From the NCBI GenBank assembly GCA_964567545.1, contig CAZMNB010000010.1, positions 1-28,084 on the forward strand: a stretch of 28,084 nt of DNA, written 5' to 3'. This document shows positions 13,406-22,162 of the stretch, one piece after another. Both the position numbers and the translations under genes were made by a program. Positions within the stretch are counted from its first letter, which is position 1, and each line of letters opens with the position of its first letter. This DNA is from UBA7398 sp964567545 (GTDB lineage: Bacteria; Actinomycetota; Actinomycetes; Nanopelagicales; Nanopelagicaceae). Below the pieces are notes generated by a model. That model was given only the letters and a program-made list of their open reading frames with translations. It was not told the DNA's origin and made no database searches.

Positions 13406-14707
13406 TTAAAGTAATCCAGATAAATCATCTGGAACGATTCTGCTCTTTAAAAACCTAATCGGATCAGCTAAATCGCTCTGTTCTGGTAACAAAACTGCAT
13501 CTTCCCAGAGACGATCACGGTTTTCGTTTTCTATTTCACCAATTTCACCCCAGAAAGCAGCGCACTCGCGGGCGGTTCTAGGCGAAACTTCTAAACCAAC
13601 CAAAGCTGCAAATAGTTGTTGTGTTGGAGATTGGGTTGCCCGACGACGCGATTGGGTTTCACGTAGCTTAATTAATGAAGGTAATCGATCACCGGCTGCA
13701 TCTACCACAACTTGATCAATCCAACCCTCTATCAGCGCCAATACCATTTCCAGTTTGGCAAGAGCGTTGCTCTGTTCTTGAGTTTGGTCTGGCGTAAACA
13801 TTCCACTTGTTAGCGCATGGGAAATAGATTCTGGATTTGCTGGATCTAATTCACCAGATGAGAGCGCATCTTGCGCTTGCTGTTGAATTGCCGAGAAATC
13901 AATTCGAATTCCTTTGCCATATGCAGTGATGGTATTTTCTAAATACTGCGATAACCATGGCGTATGTGCAAATAATCGAGCTGCTGCTATTTCGCGGAGC
14001 GCTAGGAAAATTCGTACTTCTGCCTCTGGAATCTCCAACCCATCGCTCCACTTTGCGACATTTTGTGGAATCAAGAAAGTGCGAGCCGGTTTCAATAATG
14101 GCAACGCCACATCATTAGCGCCAGTCACTGTGGTTGCGAGGTTTCCAATAGTTTGGCCGAGTTGCGTCGCAATCATTGAGCTCATAAAAGTAGACATCAC
14201 GCCAGCAATATTTCCGATACCCGGTATCTGCATCTCGGCAGCATTGGTTTGGTCAGTTATTGCACTAGCCATTCCTTGACTTAGCCCTTCAATTAAAGGT
14301 TTTGCTAATTCGTGCCATCCAGTCAAGGAAGCATCAATCCAGTCACGTCTTCCCATTGCACAATTTTCTGGTATTCCTAGTGATGGAAAGGTAGTTGCGT
14401 CATCGACCCATAAATCTGCAATAGTGAACGCCTCACGGATTTGATTTAACTCACTTAAACCAACTGGCAATTCGCCATGCGCGCTTAAAGTTTTGCGCGA
14501 AATATCGCGAATCACATCACGAGAAAGATTTGCTGAAGGGTTAGAATTCGTCAAAGATGCGATTAAGGATTTGATATCAATCCCCATTCCTGAGAATTGT
14601 TTAAATATTTCAGCAAAATGCGGATTATCTTCCGGATTACCGCCGCTATTTTCTGAATTGTTACCGCCGCCATCGTTTGGCGGTACAAATCCAAAATTTC
14701 CGCTCAT
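13406..14707 (-). CDS. DUF2342-family protein (annotated zinc-dependent metalloprotease family)
   Basis: This 433-aa protein belongs to the actinobacterial family typified by Rv3195 and often labelled zinc-dependent metalloprotease or F420-associated hydrolase (DUF2342). Recognisable blocks are the Gly/Asn-rich N-terminus, ISRKTLSAHG, ADLWVDDATTFP, RRDWIDASLTGW, a hydrophobic central segment (IGNIAGVMSTFMSS), and the core ALREIAAARLFAHTPWL with LALIEGWIDQVV. I see no HExxH motif, so protease activity is not shown by the sequence. The residue before RLF is Ala where I would expect a His in relatives. The gene has a strong ribosome site GGAGGGG nine nt before the ATG, unlike its leaderless-looking divergent neighbour. 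Its place beside the PDZ-Lon peptidase matches the mycobacterial order. The cellular role is unknown. Confidence 0.75.
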   Translation of the reverse strand: MSGNFGFVPPNDGGGNNSENSGGNPEDNPHFAEIFKQFSGMGIDIKSLIASLTNSNPSANLSRDVIRDISRKTLSAHGELPVGLSELNQIREAFTIADLWVDDATTFPSLGIPENCAMGRRDWIDASLTGWHELAKPLIEGLSQGMASAITDQTNAAEMQIPGIGNIAGVMSTFMSSMIATQLGQTIGNLATTVTGANDVALPLLKPARTFLIPQNVAKWSDGLEIPEAEVRIFLALREIAAARLFAHTPWLSQYLENTITAYGKGIRIDFSAIQQQAQDALSSGELDPANPESISHALTSGMFTPDQTQEQSNALAKLEMVLALIEGWIDQVVVDAAGDRLPSLIKLRETQSRRRATQSPTQQLFAALVGLEVSPRTARECAAFWGEIGEIENENRDRLWEDAVLLPEQSDLADPIRFLKSRIVPDDLSGLL

Positions 14708-14772
14708 CTATTTTTGCCCCTCCATAGTTACCGCTATAACCGTAAAAGTACTCGCTTTCTTCCCAACTGTTC

Positions 14773-14778
14773 TAGGCT
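14773..14778 (+). promoter_or_regulatory. Candidate -10 box for the small membrane protein gene (leaderless from 14785)
   Basis: TAGGCT ends 6 nt before the ATG at 14785. The preceding in-frame ATG at 14779 directly abuts the box and would lie upstream of the predicted transcription start. No clear -35 or Shine-Dalgarno is visible. Confidence 0.45.
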
Positions 14779-14784
14779 ATGGGT

Positions 14785-15054
14785 ATGTACCCTGAAAGCT
14801 ATTCGGTTGCCGCAGCCGCAACATCTAGCGCGCCAGTATCGGCGCTAATCTGGTGGCTAATTCCGCTTTTCGCACTAATCGGGGCATTGGTATATGTCTT
14901 ATGGCTTTCTAAATTCCAATCAAAATTCGAGAATGAAACTAATCGATCGGTAACCAAATTTCGCAAGTTTCAAAATTCGTTAGCTGTACAACAAGCACCA
15001 GCTAAACCCATCATTCCAAATGAGGATAAGAGTGCCGATAACGCCTCTAGTTAA
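14785..15054 (+). CDS. Small single-pass membrane protein, unknown function
   Basis: The product is 89 aa if started at ATG 14785 (MYPESYS...), or 91 aa from ATG 14779. I prefer 14785 because the likely -10 box ends at 14778. One strong transmembrane segment (about residues 20-42, ALIWWLIPLFALIG then ALVYVLWL) is followed by a basic, Lys/Arg/Asn-rich cytoplasmic tail of about 45 residues ending in Ala/Ser. I recognise no family domain. It overlaps the next gene (PDZ-Lon peptidase, also membrane-anchored) by 23-35 nt. The two are therefore probably translated together and may act at the same membrane site. Actinobacteria often have a short membrane protein here, but I cannot name it. Confidence 0.7.
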   Translation: MYPESYSVAAAATSSAPVSALIWWLIPLFALIGALVYVLWLSKFQSKFENETNRSVTKFRKFQNSLAVQQAPAKPIIPNEDKSADNASS

Positions 15055-16069
15055 TAAAGTCCACACCCCTTCAAAAGTAATACTTTTAGCGCTAGTTGCT
15101 CTTGCTTTTATAGCCCCACTTCCGTACGTGTTGATCGCGCCTAGCGTTCCAGATGATGTATTAGGTAAGTTGATTTCAATCAAAGGTGTGCCAACTTTCC
15201 AAGATCGCGCAAAAGATAAATCAATTAAAAGTCGGCTCTTTATAACCTCAGTGCTGGTAACAAATCCCGACTCGTATTTAAGTGGCGGTGAAATCCTTTT
15301 AAATTGGATCAGCGGAAATACTGCGGTCCTGCCGCATGATTCTATTTATCCACCAGATGTTAGCGCGGCCGAAGTGAGTGCTGAGAACAGTGCCGATATG
15401 AAGAATTCGCAATTCGATGCTACTGCGGCTTCGCTAAATTTCCTCGGCTATAACTTGAAGAGCGTGGTGGCGGTAACCGATATTCAGAGCCAATCGGATG
15501 CAATTAATAAGTTAAAGAAAGCTGATCGAATTCTGTCAGTAGATGGAGTTGCGATTACTAAAACTACGGATATTCGAGATGCATTAAAAAATAAGAAAGC
15601 TGGTGAATTGGTCGAAATCAAGATTGCCCGCGATAACTTAACTTTCTTAGTCAAATTGATGGCCAATAGTTCCGGCGTTCCAGTAATTGGTATTTTTGTA
15701 GCTAATTCCTATGATTTTCCAATTTCCGTTAAATTCAATTTGGATCGGACTGGCGGACCTAGCGGCGGGCTGATCTTCTCTTTAGGAATTATTGAAAAGT
15801 TAACCCCCGAAGATTTACTCCACGGACGTAAAGTTGCCGGTACCGGAACTATTGATGCTGATGGAAAAGTTGGGCCGATCGGTGGCATCAATGAAAAACT
15901 AATTGGTGCGGCAAAAGCTGGAGCTACGATTTTTCTGGCTCCAGCCGCCAATTGCGCAGATTTAACTCACATTCCCAAAGGTTTACTTGTAATCCCAGTA
16001 AAAACCTTAACCGAAGCGGTTTCCGCCTTGCGAATTGAGAACCCAGTCACAATCTCGGGGTGCAATTAA
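15020..16069 (+). CDS. Membrane-anchored PDZ-Lon (S16) serine peptidase, YlbL-like
   Basis: The order is an N-terminal membrane anchor (about 19-41, with VILLALVALAFIAPLPYVLI), a PDZ domain (about 145-215, with ILSVDGVAI) and a C-terminal Lon-type proteolytic domain without an ATPase. The Ser-Lys dyad is visible: S248 in GGPSGGLIFSL and K293 in GPIGGINEKLIGAAKAGA. This is the architecture of Bacillus YlbL and Mycobacterium Rv3194c, which act at the membrane facing outward. ATG 15020 has no clear ribosome site. GTG at 15032 (VPITPL...) has GAGGA at 15022-15026 at good spacing and may be the true start, giving 345 aa. It overlaps the preceding small membrane gene, and UPF0182 follows 26 nt later, as in mycobacteria. 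Confidence 0.88.
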   Translation: MRIRVPITPLVNKVHTPSKVILLALVALAFIAPLPYVLIAPSVPDDVLGKLISIKGVPTFQDRAKDKSIKSRLFITSVLVTNPDSYLSGGEILLNWISGNTAVLPHDSIYPPDVSAAEVSAENSADMKNSQFDATAASLNFLGYNLKSVVAVTDIQSQSDAINKLKKADRILSVDGVAITKTTDIRDALKNKKAGELVEIKIARDNLTFLVKLMANSSGVPVIGIFVANSYDFPISVKFNLDRTGGPSGGLIFSLGIIEKLTPEDLLHGRKVAGTGTIDADGKVGPIGGINEKLIGAAKAGATIFLAPAANCADLTHIPKGLLVIPVKTLTEAVSALRIENPVTISGCN

Positions 16070-16083
16070 GTAAAAGAAACGAC

Positions 16084-16089
16084 TAAAGT
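16084..16089 (+). promoter_or_regulatory. Candidate -10 box for the UPF0182 gene (leaderless)
   Basis: TAAAGT ends 6 nt before the ATG at 16096, inside the 26-nt gap after the peptidase gene. No good -35 is seen. The gene may be read both from this promoter and by read-through from upstream. Confidence 0.4.
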
Positions 16090-16095
16090 GGAACT

Positions 16096-18969
16096 ATGAC
16101 CTTCGGTGAATTCGCAAACAATCCATTCCGTAACTTACGGCCAAAAAATCGCAAAGCAGGTCCATTAACGATCACCTTCATTGTGCTCGCAGTTACCGCT
16201 GTTGTATTAGTTAGCTTAAGTGGTTTCTACGCTGACTTACTTTGGTTCCGTTCCGTTAGTTTCACTAAAGTCTGGAGCACCATTCTTTTAACCAAGATTT
16301 CTCTCTTTGTGATTTTTGGTTTGGCAACTTCTCTAGTAATCACCAGCAACATTTTCATTGCTTACAAGAAGCGTCCCATCTATGTGCCGCTTACTGTTGA
16401 AGCGGACAACTTAGAGCGATATCGCGCCCAGATTGAACCAATTCGTAAGCTAAGCATTATTGGAATTGCGGTTGCGTTATTTTATTTTGCAGGATCTGCT
16501 GGTACGCGACTCTGGGAAATGTGGATGCTTTTTAAGAATTCAACGCCATTTGGTGTGAAAGATCCACAATTCAATATGGACATTTCATTCTTTGCTTTTA
16601 AATTACCGTTCTGGCAGGCACTTATTGGTTGGGCTTCTTCTACTTTGGTTTTATCTCTAATTGCTTCGACCATTGTTCATTATCTTTATAGCGGAATTCG
16701 CCCGCAAGTTCGCGAAGATCGAACCACCGTTGCGGCGAGAGTTCAGCTCTCTGTCCTACTTGGCGTATTAGTTTTAGTAAAAGCAGTTGCATATTGGTTT
16801 GATCGATTTGCGTTAGCGCTCAAAGATGGCAAGTTAATTACCGGACTTACATATACCGATGTGAATGCGGTATTGCCGGCAAAAGCAATCCTGGCTGGAA
16901 TCGCACTCATCTGTTCGTTGCTCTTCTTCGCCAACATTATTCGCCGATCTTGGGTTTTACCGGCAGCCGGGGTTGCACTACTTGGAATTTCTTCACTCCT
17001 AATAAGCGGCATCTATCCCAGCGTAATACAGCAGTTTCAAGTAAAACCTAGTGAATCATCGAAAGAAGAACCATTTATTCAACGAAATATCGACGCCACT
17101 AGAGCTGCATATGGATTAACAAATATTGATATGCAAGATTATCAAGCAACAATTTCTACCACTGCGGGTCAGCTCGCAAACGATGCAAATACCATTTCAA
17201 ATATCCGCTTGATGGATCCAAATGTACTTTCCGCAACATTCCGTCAACTTCAACAAATCAAGCCTTATTATACATTTGGTGAATCACTAGATATCGATCG
17301 TTACAAAATTAATGGTGTAACGCGAGACGCAGTGGTTGCAGTTCGCGAATTAAATATTGCTGGAAACCCACAACGAAACTGGATTAATGATCATTTGGTC
17401 TACACACACGGATTTGGATTTGTCGGTGCATATGGAAACTCAGTAGATGCTGACGGAAAACCTAATTTCATAATTGGTGATATTCCACCAACAAAAGCGC
17501 TAGGTGATTTTGAACCACGAATTTATTTTGGTGAAAATGTCCCAGATTACTCAATTATTGGCGGCGCAACAGGTGGCGATAAAGTTGAGTTCGATTATCC
17601 AAATGATAAATCTGCAAACGGTCAGACTAACTACACATACACCGGAAAAGGTGGCGTTCCAATGGGATCGCTATTCTCACGGTTGTTATTTGCTATCAAG
17701 TACCAAGAACAACGAATCGTTTTATCTAGTTTGATTAATGCCAACTCTAAGATTCTCTTTGAACGGAACCCTCGTGATCGCGTTGCAAAAGTTGCGCCGT
17801 GGCTAACCCTCGATGGTGATCCATATCCTGCAGTAATAGATGGCAAAGTAATTTGGATTATCGACGGCTACACAACTAGTGCGGGATATCCATATGCGAA
17901 GAAGACATCGCTCTCTGGTTCAACCGCGGATGCGTTAACAGTAAATTCAACTTCAATAACTGCACAGTTAAATACATCAGTTAATTACATTCGAAACTCG
18001 GTAAAAGCCACAGTTGACGCTTACGATGGTACGGTTTCAATCTATCAATGGGATGAAAAAGACCCAGTCCTAGCAACTTGGAGCAAAGCATTCCCTGGAG
18101 TTGTGAAACCAAAGAGTGCAATCTCCGATACTTTGATGAGCCACATTCGTTACCCAGAAGATATTTTCCGAGTCCAACGCGATATTTTAAGTTCGTACCA
18201 TGTGCAAACTGCCAATGCTTTCTATGGCGGACAAGATTTTTGGCGCGTACCGCGTGATCCATCAACATTTGGATCTAACGCAAGTGCGCAACCACCTTAT
18301 TACTACACCCTGGAAATGCCAGGTGCTAAGAAACCAGCATTCTCACTTACTACTCCATTTGTGCCACGCGGTGGTCGAGAAAACTTATCTGCCTTTGCAG
18401 TTGTGAACTCTGATCCAGGACCAGATTATGGAAAAATCACCGTTCTACAATTACCTCGCTCCACAAACATCGCAGGACCTTCACAAGTTGCATCTAACTT
18501 TGAAGCAAAACCTGAAGTTGCAACCGCACTATCTTTGCTACGTCAAGGTGGCTCTGATGTAGTACTTGGTAATTTGTTAACGTTGCCAGTAGGAAGTGGT
18601 TTGCTATATGTACAACCAGTGTATGTTCGCGCAACCGCAAATGCATCTGCTTATCCATTACTTCAGAAGATTTTAGTTTCTTTTGGAGATCAAATTGGAT
18701 TTGATAGTTCATTACAAGGTGCGCTAGATCAAGTATTTGCAGGTAACTCTGGAACTAAAATTGGCAGCGTTCCAACTGCAAATGGGTCTAGTACTACTTC
18801 GAATTCTTCAACATCTAACAAAGCACTTGCCTCAGCTTTAGCTAGCGCACAATCTGCTCTCGCAGATTCACAAGCTGCGTTAAAGAATGGCGACTTTGCA
18901 GCTTATGGAAAAGCGCAGGATCGTTTGAAAGCAGCAATTGCAGCAGCAATTTCCGCACAACGCGGTTAA
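16096..18969 (+). CDS. UPF0182 family large integral membrane protein
   Basis: This 957-aa protein matches UPF0182, an actinobacterial and cyanobacterial family of unknown function (Rv3193c-like). About seven transmembrane segments occupy the first 305 residues (for example around 23-45, 60-90, 115-135, 165-195, 215-235, 262-282 and 284-305). They are followed by a very large extracytoplasmic domain with the family blocks GFYADLLWFRSV, DPQFNMDISFFAFKLPFW, PFIQRNIDATRAAYG, YTHGFGFVGA and RYPEDIFRVQ. The C-terminus has a Ser/Thr/Asn-rich linker and then an Ala-rich helix (ALKNGDFAAYGKAQ), also typical of the family. The length is normal. It lies in a conserved run with the PDZ-Lon peptidase, which suggests a shared envelope role, though this is inferred from neighbourhood only. 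Confidence 0.93.
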   Translation: MTFGEFANNPFRNLRPKNRKAGPLTITFIVLAVTAVVLVSLSGFYADLLWFRSVSFTKVWSTILLTKISLFVIFGLATSLVITSNIFIAYKKRPIYVPLTVEADNLERYRAQIEPIRKLSIIGIAVALFYFAGSAGTRLWEMWMLFKNSTPFGVKDPQFNMDISFFAFKLPFWQALIGWASSTLVLSLIASTIVHYLYSGIRPQVREDRTTVAARVQLSVLLGVLVLVKAVAYWFDRFALALKDGKLITGLTYTDVNAVLPAKAILAGIALICSLLFFANIIRRSWVLPAAGVALLGISSLLISGIYPSVIQQFQVKPSESSKEEPFIQRNIDATRAAYGLTNIDMQDYQATISTTAGQLANDANTISNIRLMDPNVLSATFRQLQQIKPYYTFGESLDIDRYKINGVTRDAVVAVRELNIAGNPQRNWINDHLVYTHGFGFVGAYGNSVDADGKPNFIIGDIPPTKALGDFEPRIYFGENVPDYSIIGGATGGDKVEFDYPNDKSANGQTNYTYTGKGGVPMGSLFSRLLFAIKYQEQRIVLSSLINANSKILFERNPRDRVAKVAPWLTLDGDPYPAVIDGKVIWIIDGYTTSAGYPYAKKTSLSGSTADALTVNSTSITAQLNTSVNYIRNSVKATVDAYDGTVSIYQWDEKDPVLATWSKAFPGVVKPKSAISDTLMSHIRYPEDIFRVQRDILSSYHVQTANAFYGGQDFWRVPRDPSTFGSNASAQPPYYYTLEMPGAKKPAFSLTTPFVPRGGRENLSAFAVVNSDPGPDYGKITVLQLPRSTNIAGPSQVASNFEAKPEVATALSLLRQGGSDVVLGNLLTLPVGSGLLYVQPVYVRATANASAYPLLQKILVSFGDQIGFDSSLQGALDQVFAGNSGTKIGSVPTANGSSTTSNSSTSNKALASALASAQSALADSQAALKNGDFAAYGKAQDRLKAAIAAAISAQRG

Positions 18970-19006
18970 TTTCTGTAATTAATTGAGCGAATTTCCCAAT
19001 AGCTCA

Positions 19007-19028
19007 TTTGCCTAATAAGATTGGCAAA
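19007..19028. repeat. Inverted repeat upstream of tRNA-fMet
   Basis: TTTGCC (19007-19012) and GGCAAA (19023-19028) flank TAATAAGATT, which contains a -10-like TAAGAT (19016-19021). It may be an operator-like element around the tRNA promoter or a hairpin at the 3' end of the UPF0182 transcript. No T-tract follows, so it is not a typical terminator. Confidence 0.4.
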
Positions 19029-19032
19029 CCGA

Positions 19033-19109
<77 letters not shown>

Positions 19110-19114
19110 ATTTC

Positions 19115-21364
19115 TTACTGACTTTGGCGAACCTTAATCCGAAGCGAATTTAGAACGACAAATAAACTTGAGCCAGCCATTGCGGCACCGGCATACATTG
19201 GGTCAAGCAATCCCAAAGCTGCAATTGGGATTCCAACGGCATTATATGCAAATGCCCAGAGTAAATTACCTCGAATAGTTCCAAGAGTTCGCTTTGCTAG
19301 TTTCATCGCATCGAGCGCTGCGAAAAGTGTTGGTCGAAGGAGGGTGATATCGGCGCTTGAAATTGCAGTATCAGTTCCAGTTCCCATCGCCATACTTAAG
19401 TCCGATTCCACAAGCGCAGCCGCATCGTTAATTCCATCACCGAGCATCAAGACTTTCTTGCCTTCACTGCGGAGTTTTCTAATCAATAAAACCTTATCTT
19501 CGGGCGTTGCATGTGCAATTACTCGATTAGTTGATATTCCAACTTGATTGGCAACTTCAGTTGCAGCACTTAAATGATCGCCAGTAATTAACCAAATTTC
19601 CATAGATGCTTCTTTTAGCGCGGTAATTGATCTCGCTGCATCAGGCTTAATTCTGTCACCAACTTCAATAGCGGCTAGCGCAACCCCATCAACTGCCACA
19701 ACTGAAATTGCATGGCCATTTGTTTCTGCTCGGGTTATGGCATCTTGTAATTCTTTAGGAAACGAGAAAGTTGCTTTCAAAATTGATGCAGGTGTACCAA
19801 TCAAAACAGGAAGGTCTATGCCACCGATTTTTACTCGGGCAGCCACGCCTTGACCGGATGTTTGCGAGTAATCAGTGAGTGAACTCTTGGAAACACCTTG
19901 TCCAACTAGATATCGCGTCATGGCACGGGCGACTGGATGAGAGTTATCAGCTTCAACGGTATGTATCGCGGTAAGAAGTTCGGATAATGAAATCTTGAGC
20001 GCTGGGTTTGCGGCAAAAGTTAAATCTATAACCTGCATTTCTCCTAATGTTAGCGTTCCAGTTTTATCGAAAACAACAGTATTGATCTGGCGCGCAATCT
20101 CTAGAGAACTAGTTTTTCGGAGCACAATTCCTTGTTGAGCGCCGCGTCCAGTGGCAACCAACAATGCAACCGGAGTTGCTAATCCGAGAGCGCATGGGCA
20201 GGCAATAACTAATACTGCTACGGCAGCTGCGATTGAAATTTGTAATGAGTGGTCGGTGAAGTACCAAGCCGCGAATGTTCCAATTGCTATTAGCAAAACG
20301 ATTGGCACAAAGATTGCGCTAATTCGATCAACGGTTTTCTGAATCGGAGCCTTCTCGGTTTGTGCAGTCAGCACCATCGAAGTAATTCGAGAGAGTTCGG
20401 TATCTCGACCAACTCGTTGCGCCTGTATTACCAACCTGCCATTCAGGTTTATTGCGCCACTGACAACAAGTGATCCTGGTTTCACATCTATCGGAATCGA
20501 TTCCCCAGAAATTAGCGAGTTATCTACGCTGCTCTCACCAGAAATTACGATGCCATCTGTCGGAATTCGGTCACCTGGTTTAACAATGCATAGTTCGCCC
20601 ACTTCCAAAGATTGAATTGGCGCTACTACCTCTTCGCTTCCGCGCAAAATTGTTACTTCCTTAGTGTGAATCGCCAATAAATTTGCTAGTGCAGAACCCG
20701 CTCTGCGTTTTGCTTTGCTTTCCAAATACCTTCCCAAAACTATAAATAAAATAACAGCAGCGGCAACTTCAGTATAAATATCTCCAGCGCCAGTTGCGTT
20801 AGCATAAATCGACCAGGCAAATGCGGAGATTGAACCAAGAGAAATTAAAGTATCCATCGTTGGATGCGCAATATTTCGGAGCGCTGTTCGATGAATCGGG
20901 TAAGCAATAATTAAAATTATTGGGGCTGTGATTGCGATTGAGAGCCAACCAGTTGCGGAGTAGAGCGGGTGGGCAATTCCAAAATAATCTAGGGCGTCAA
21001 TAATTCTTGGCTCAAGGTAATGATGCACAGACATCGACATCGAGAATACGATTACTGGGATTGCTAGAATTGCAGCGAAAAAAACCCGCCACCCCATTCG
21101 ACGAGATCTTGAAAAACTCTCAGTTTCATCCGCTAAAAGCTTTGCGCCGTAGCCAGTTTTCTTAACCACTTCGATAAGCGCGCTAGCTTTATAGCCTTTT
21201 GGAGCCAAAATGTGGGCGGATTCAGTGGCGAAATTAACGGTAGCGGAAACTCCTGCCAAACCATTTAAGGATCGTTCAATTGCGGCAACACAGGATGAAC
21301 AGGTCATGCCCTCAACTTTTAAATCAATTTGCTCGCTTTTGCTAATAATTTGCGAAGCGCTCAT
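19115..21364 (-). CDS. copA: Copper(I)-exporting P1B-type ATPase
   Basis: This heavy-metal P-type ATPase pumps Cu(I) out of the cytoplasm. The N-terminus carries one HMA metal-binding domain with GMTCSSC (C22, C25). The membrane metal site is the CPC motif at 389-391 (ACPCALGLATP). The phosphorylated Asp is D433 in DKTGT, and GDGIND marks the hinge of the P domain. A last-helix MAGSS motif and YN in AYNAVG, together with CPC, are the signature of the Cu(I) subgroup. Length (749 aa) is typical. The start ATG overlaps the hisN stop by 4 nt (ATGA), so it is translated from the aroA-rsgA-hisN transcript. No copper-responsive regulator or chaperone gene is adjacent. Confidence 0.95.
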   Translation of the reverse strand: MSASQIISKSEQIDLKVEGMTCSSCVAAIERSLNGLAGVSATVNFATESAHILAPKGYKASALIEVVKKTGYGAKLLADETESFSRSRRMGWRVFFAAILAIPVIVFSMSMSVHHYLEPRIIDALDYFGIAHPLYSATGWLSIAITAPIILIIAYPIHRTALRNIAHPTMDTLISLGSISAFAWSIYANATGAGDIYTEVAAAVILFIVLGRYLESKAKRRAGSALANLLAIHTKEVTILRGSEEVVAPIQSLEVGELCIVKPGDRIPTDGIVISGESSVDNSLISGESIPIDVKPGSLVVSGAINLNGRLVIQAQRVGRDTELSRITSMVLTAQTEKAPIQKTVDRISAIFVPIVLLIAIGTFAAWYFTDHSLQISIAAAVAVLVIACPCALGLATPVALLVATGRGAQQGIVLRKTSSLEIARQINTVVFDKTGTLTLGEMQVIDLTFAANPALKISLSELLTAIHTVEADNSHPVARAMTRYLVGQGVSKSSLTDYSQTSGQGVAARVKIGGIDLPVLIGTPASILKATFSFPKELQDAITRAETNGHAISVVAVDGVALAAIEVGDRIKPDAARSITALKEASMEIWLITGDHLSAATEVANQVGISTNRVIAHATPEDKVLLIRKLRSEGKKVLMLGDGINDAAALVESDLSMAMGTGTDTAISSADITLLRPTLFAALDAMKLAKRTLGTIRGNLLWAFAYNAVGIPIAALGLLDPMYAGAAMAGSSLFVVLNSLRIKVRQSQ

Positions 21365-22149
21365 TTAATTCCAGCCAAGAAATTTTGATGTAGTAACCCG
21401 TTACTTGAGAGCGAACTCTTTCCAAATATCCCAGGTGTGCCATCTAGATCGGTGAATTTTCCGCCGGCTTCACGGATGATGACATCAAGCGCTGCCATAT
21501 CCCAGAGCGCTAATTTAGGTTCAGCTGCAATATCTACAGCTCCTTCAGCTACCAACATATGAGACCAAAAATCACCATAAGCCCGAACTCGCCAAACTTT
21601 TTGAAGAAGTGTTAAGAACTTTTCTAGGCGATCTCCCCATCCTGTTAAATCCGAGAAGGAAATCGAGGCATCATCTAATTGGGAGACGCCAGACACTTTT
21701 AGGCGCGTTGGTTCGCCTTTGTTTACCGATAAAAATGCACCGCCACCTTTTGATCCATGCCATCTACGAAAAAGTGCGGGGGAGCTAACTACACCTACGA
21801 CAACTTCGCCATCCTCAACTAAACCAATCAAAGTCGCCCAAGCTGGAATTCCGCGCATGAAATTTTTAGTTCCATCAATTGGATCAATCACCCAATAACG
21901 ATTAGGTTTTTCATCACCGCCGCCAAATTCCTCACCGATTATGTGATCGTTAGGATGCGATGCGGCAATTAGTGTTCTGATTTTTTCTTCAGTTGCTTTA
22001 TCCGCATCAGTTACCGGGGTGTTATCTGGCTTTGTGGTAATTACTAAATCAAGCGCATTGAATCTATTTAAGGTAATTGCATCAGCAGCATCCGCTAACT
22101 TATGAGCAAGTGCGAGATCAGCTGCAAAAGTTTTACCTAGATTGCTCAT
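21361..22149 (-). CDS. hisN: Inositol-monophosphatase-family phosphatase, likely histidinol-phosphatase HisN
   Basis: This Mg-dependent phosphatase of the IMPase fold, in Actinobacteria, usually serves as histidinol-phosphate phosphatase in histidine synthesis. Metal-site motifs are E73 (GEEFGG), DPIDGT (89-94) and WDMAALD near the C-terminus. The trailing GKSSLSSNG fits HisN. At 262 aa it matches mycobacterial HisN. I chose ATG at 22149 instead of the open-frame start at 22224, because the longer form would overlap rsgA by about 60 nt and its extra residues are not family-like. With ATG 22149 the gap after rsgA is 13 nt. Another IMPase activity (inositol or sulfate metabolism) cannot be excluded, but the order aroA-rsgA-hisN is typical for actinobacterial hisN. 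Confidence 0.85.
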   Translation of the reverse strand: MSNLGKTFAADLALAHKLADAADAITLNRFNALDLVITTKPDNTPVTDADKATEEKIRTLIAASHPNDHIIGEEFGGGDEKPNRYWVIDPIDGTKNFMRGIPAWATLIGLVEDGEVVVGVVSSPALFRRWHGSKGGGAFLSVNKGEPTRLKVSGVSQLDDASISFSDLTGWGDRLEKFLTLLQKVWRVRAYGDFWSHMLVAEGAVDIAAEPKLALWDMAALDVIIREAGGKFTDLDGTPGIFGKSSLSSNGLLHQNFLAGIK

Positions 22150-22162
22150 TGTGTCGCTTACT

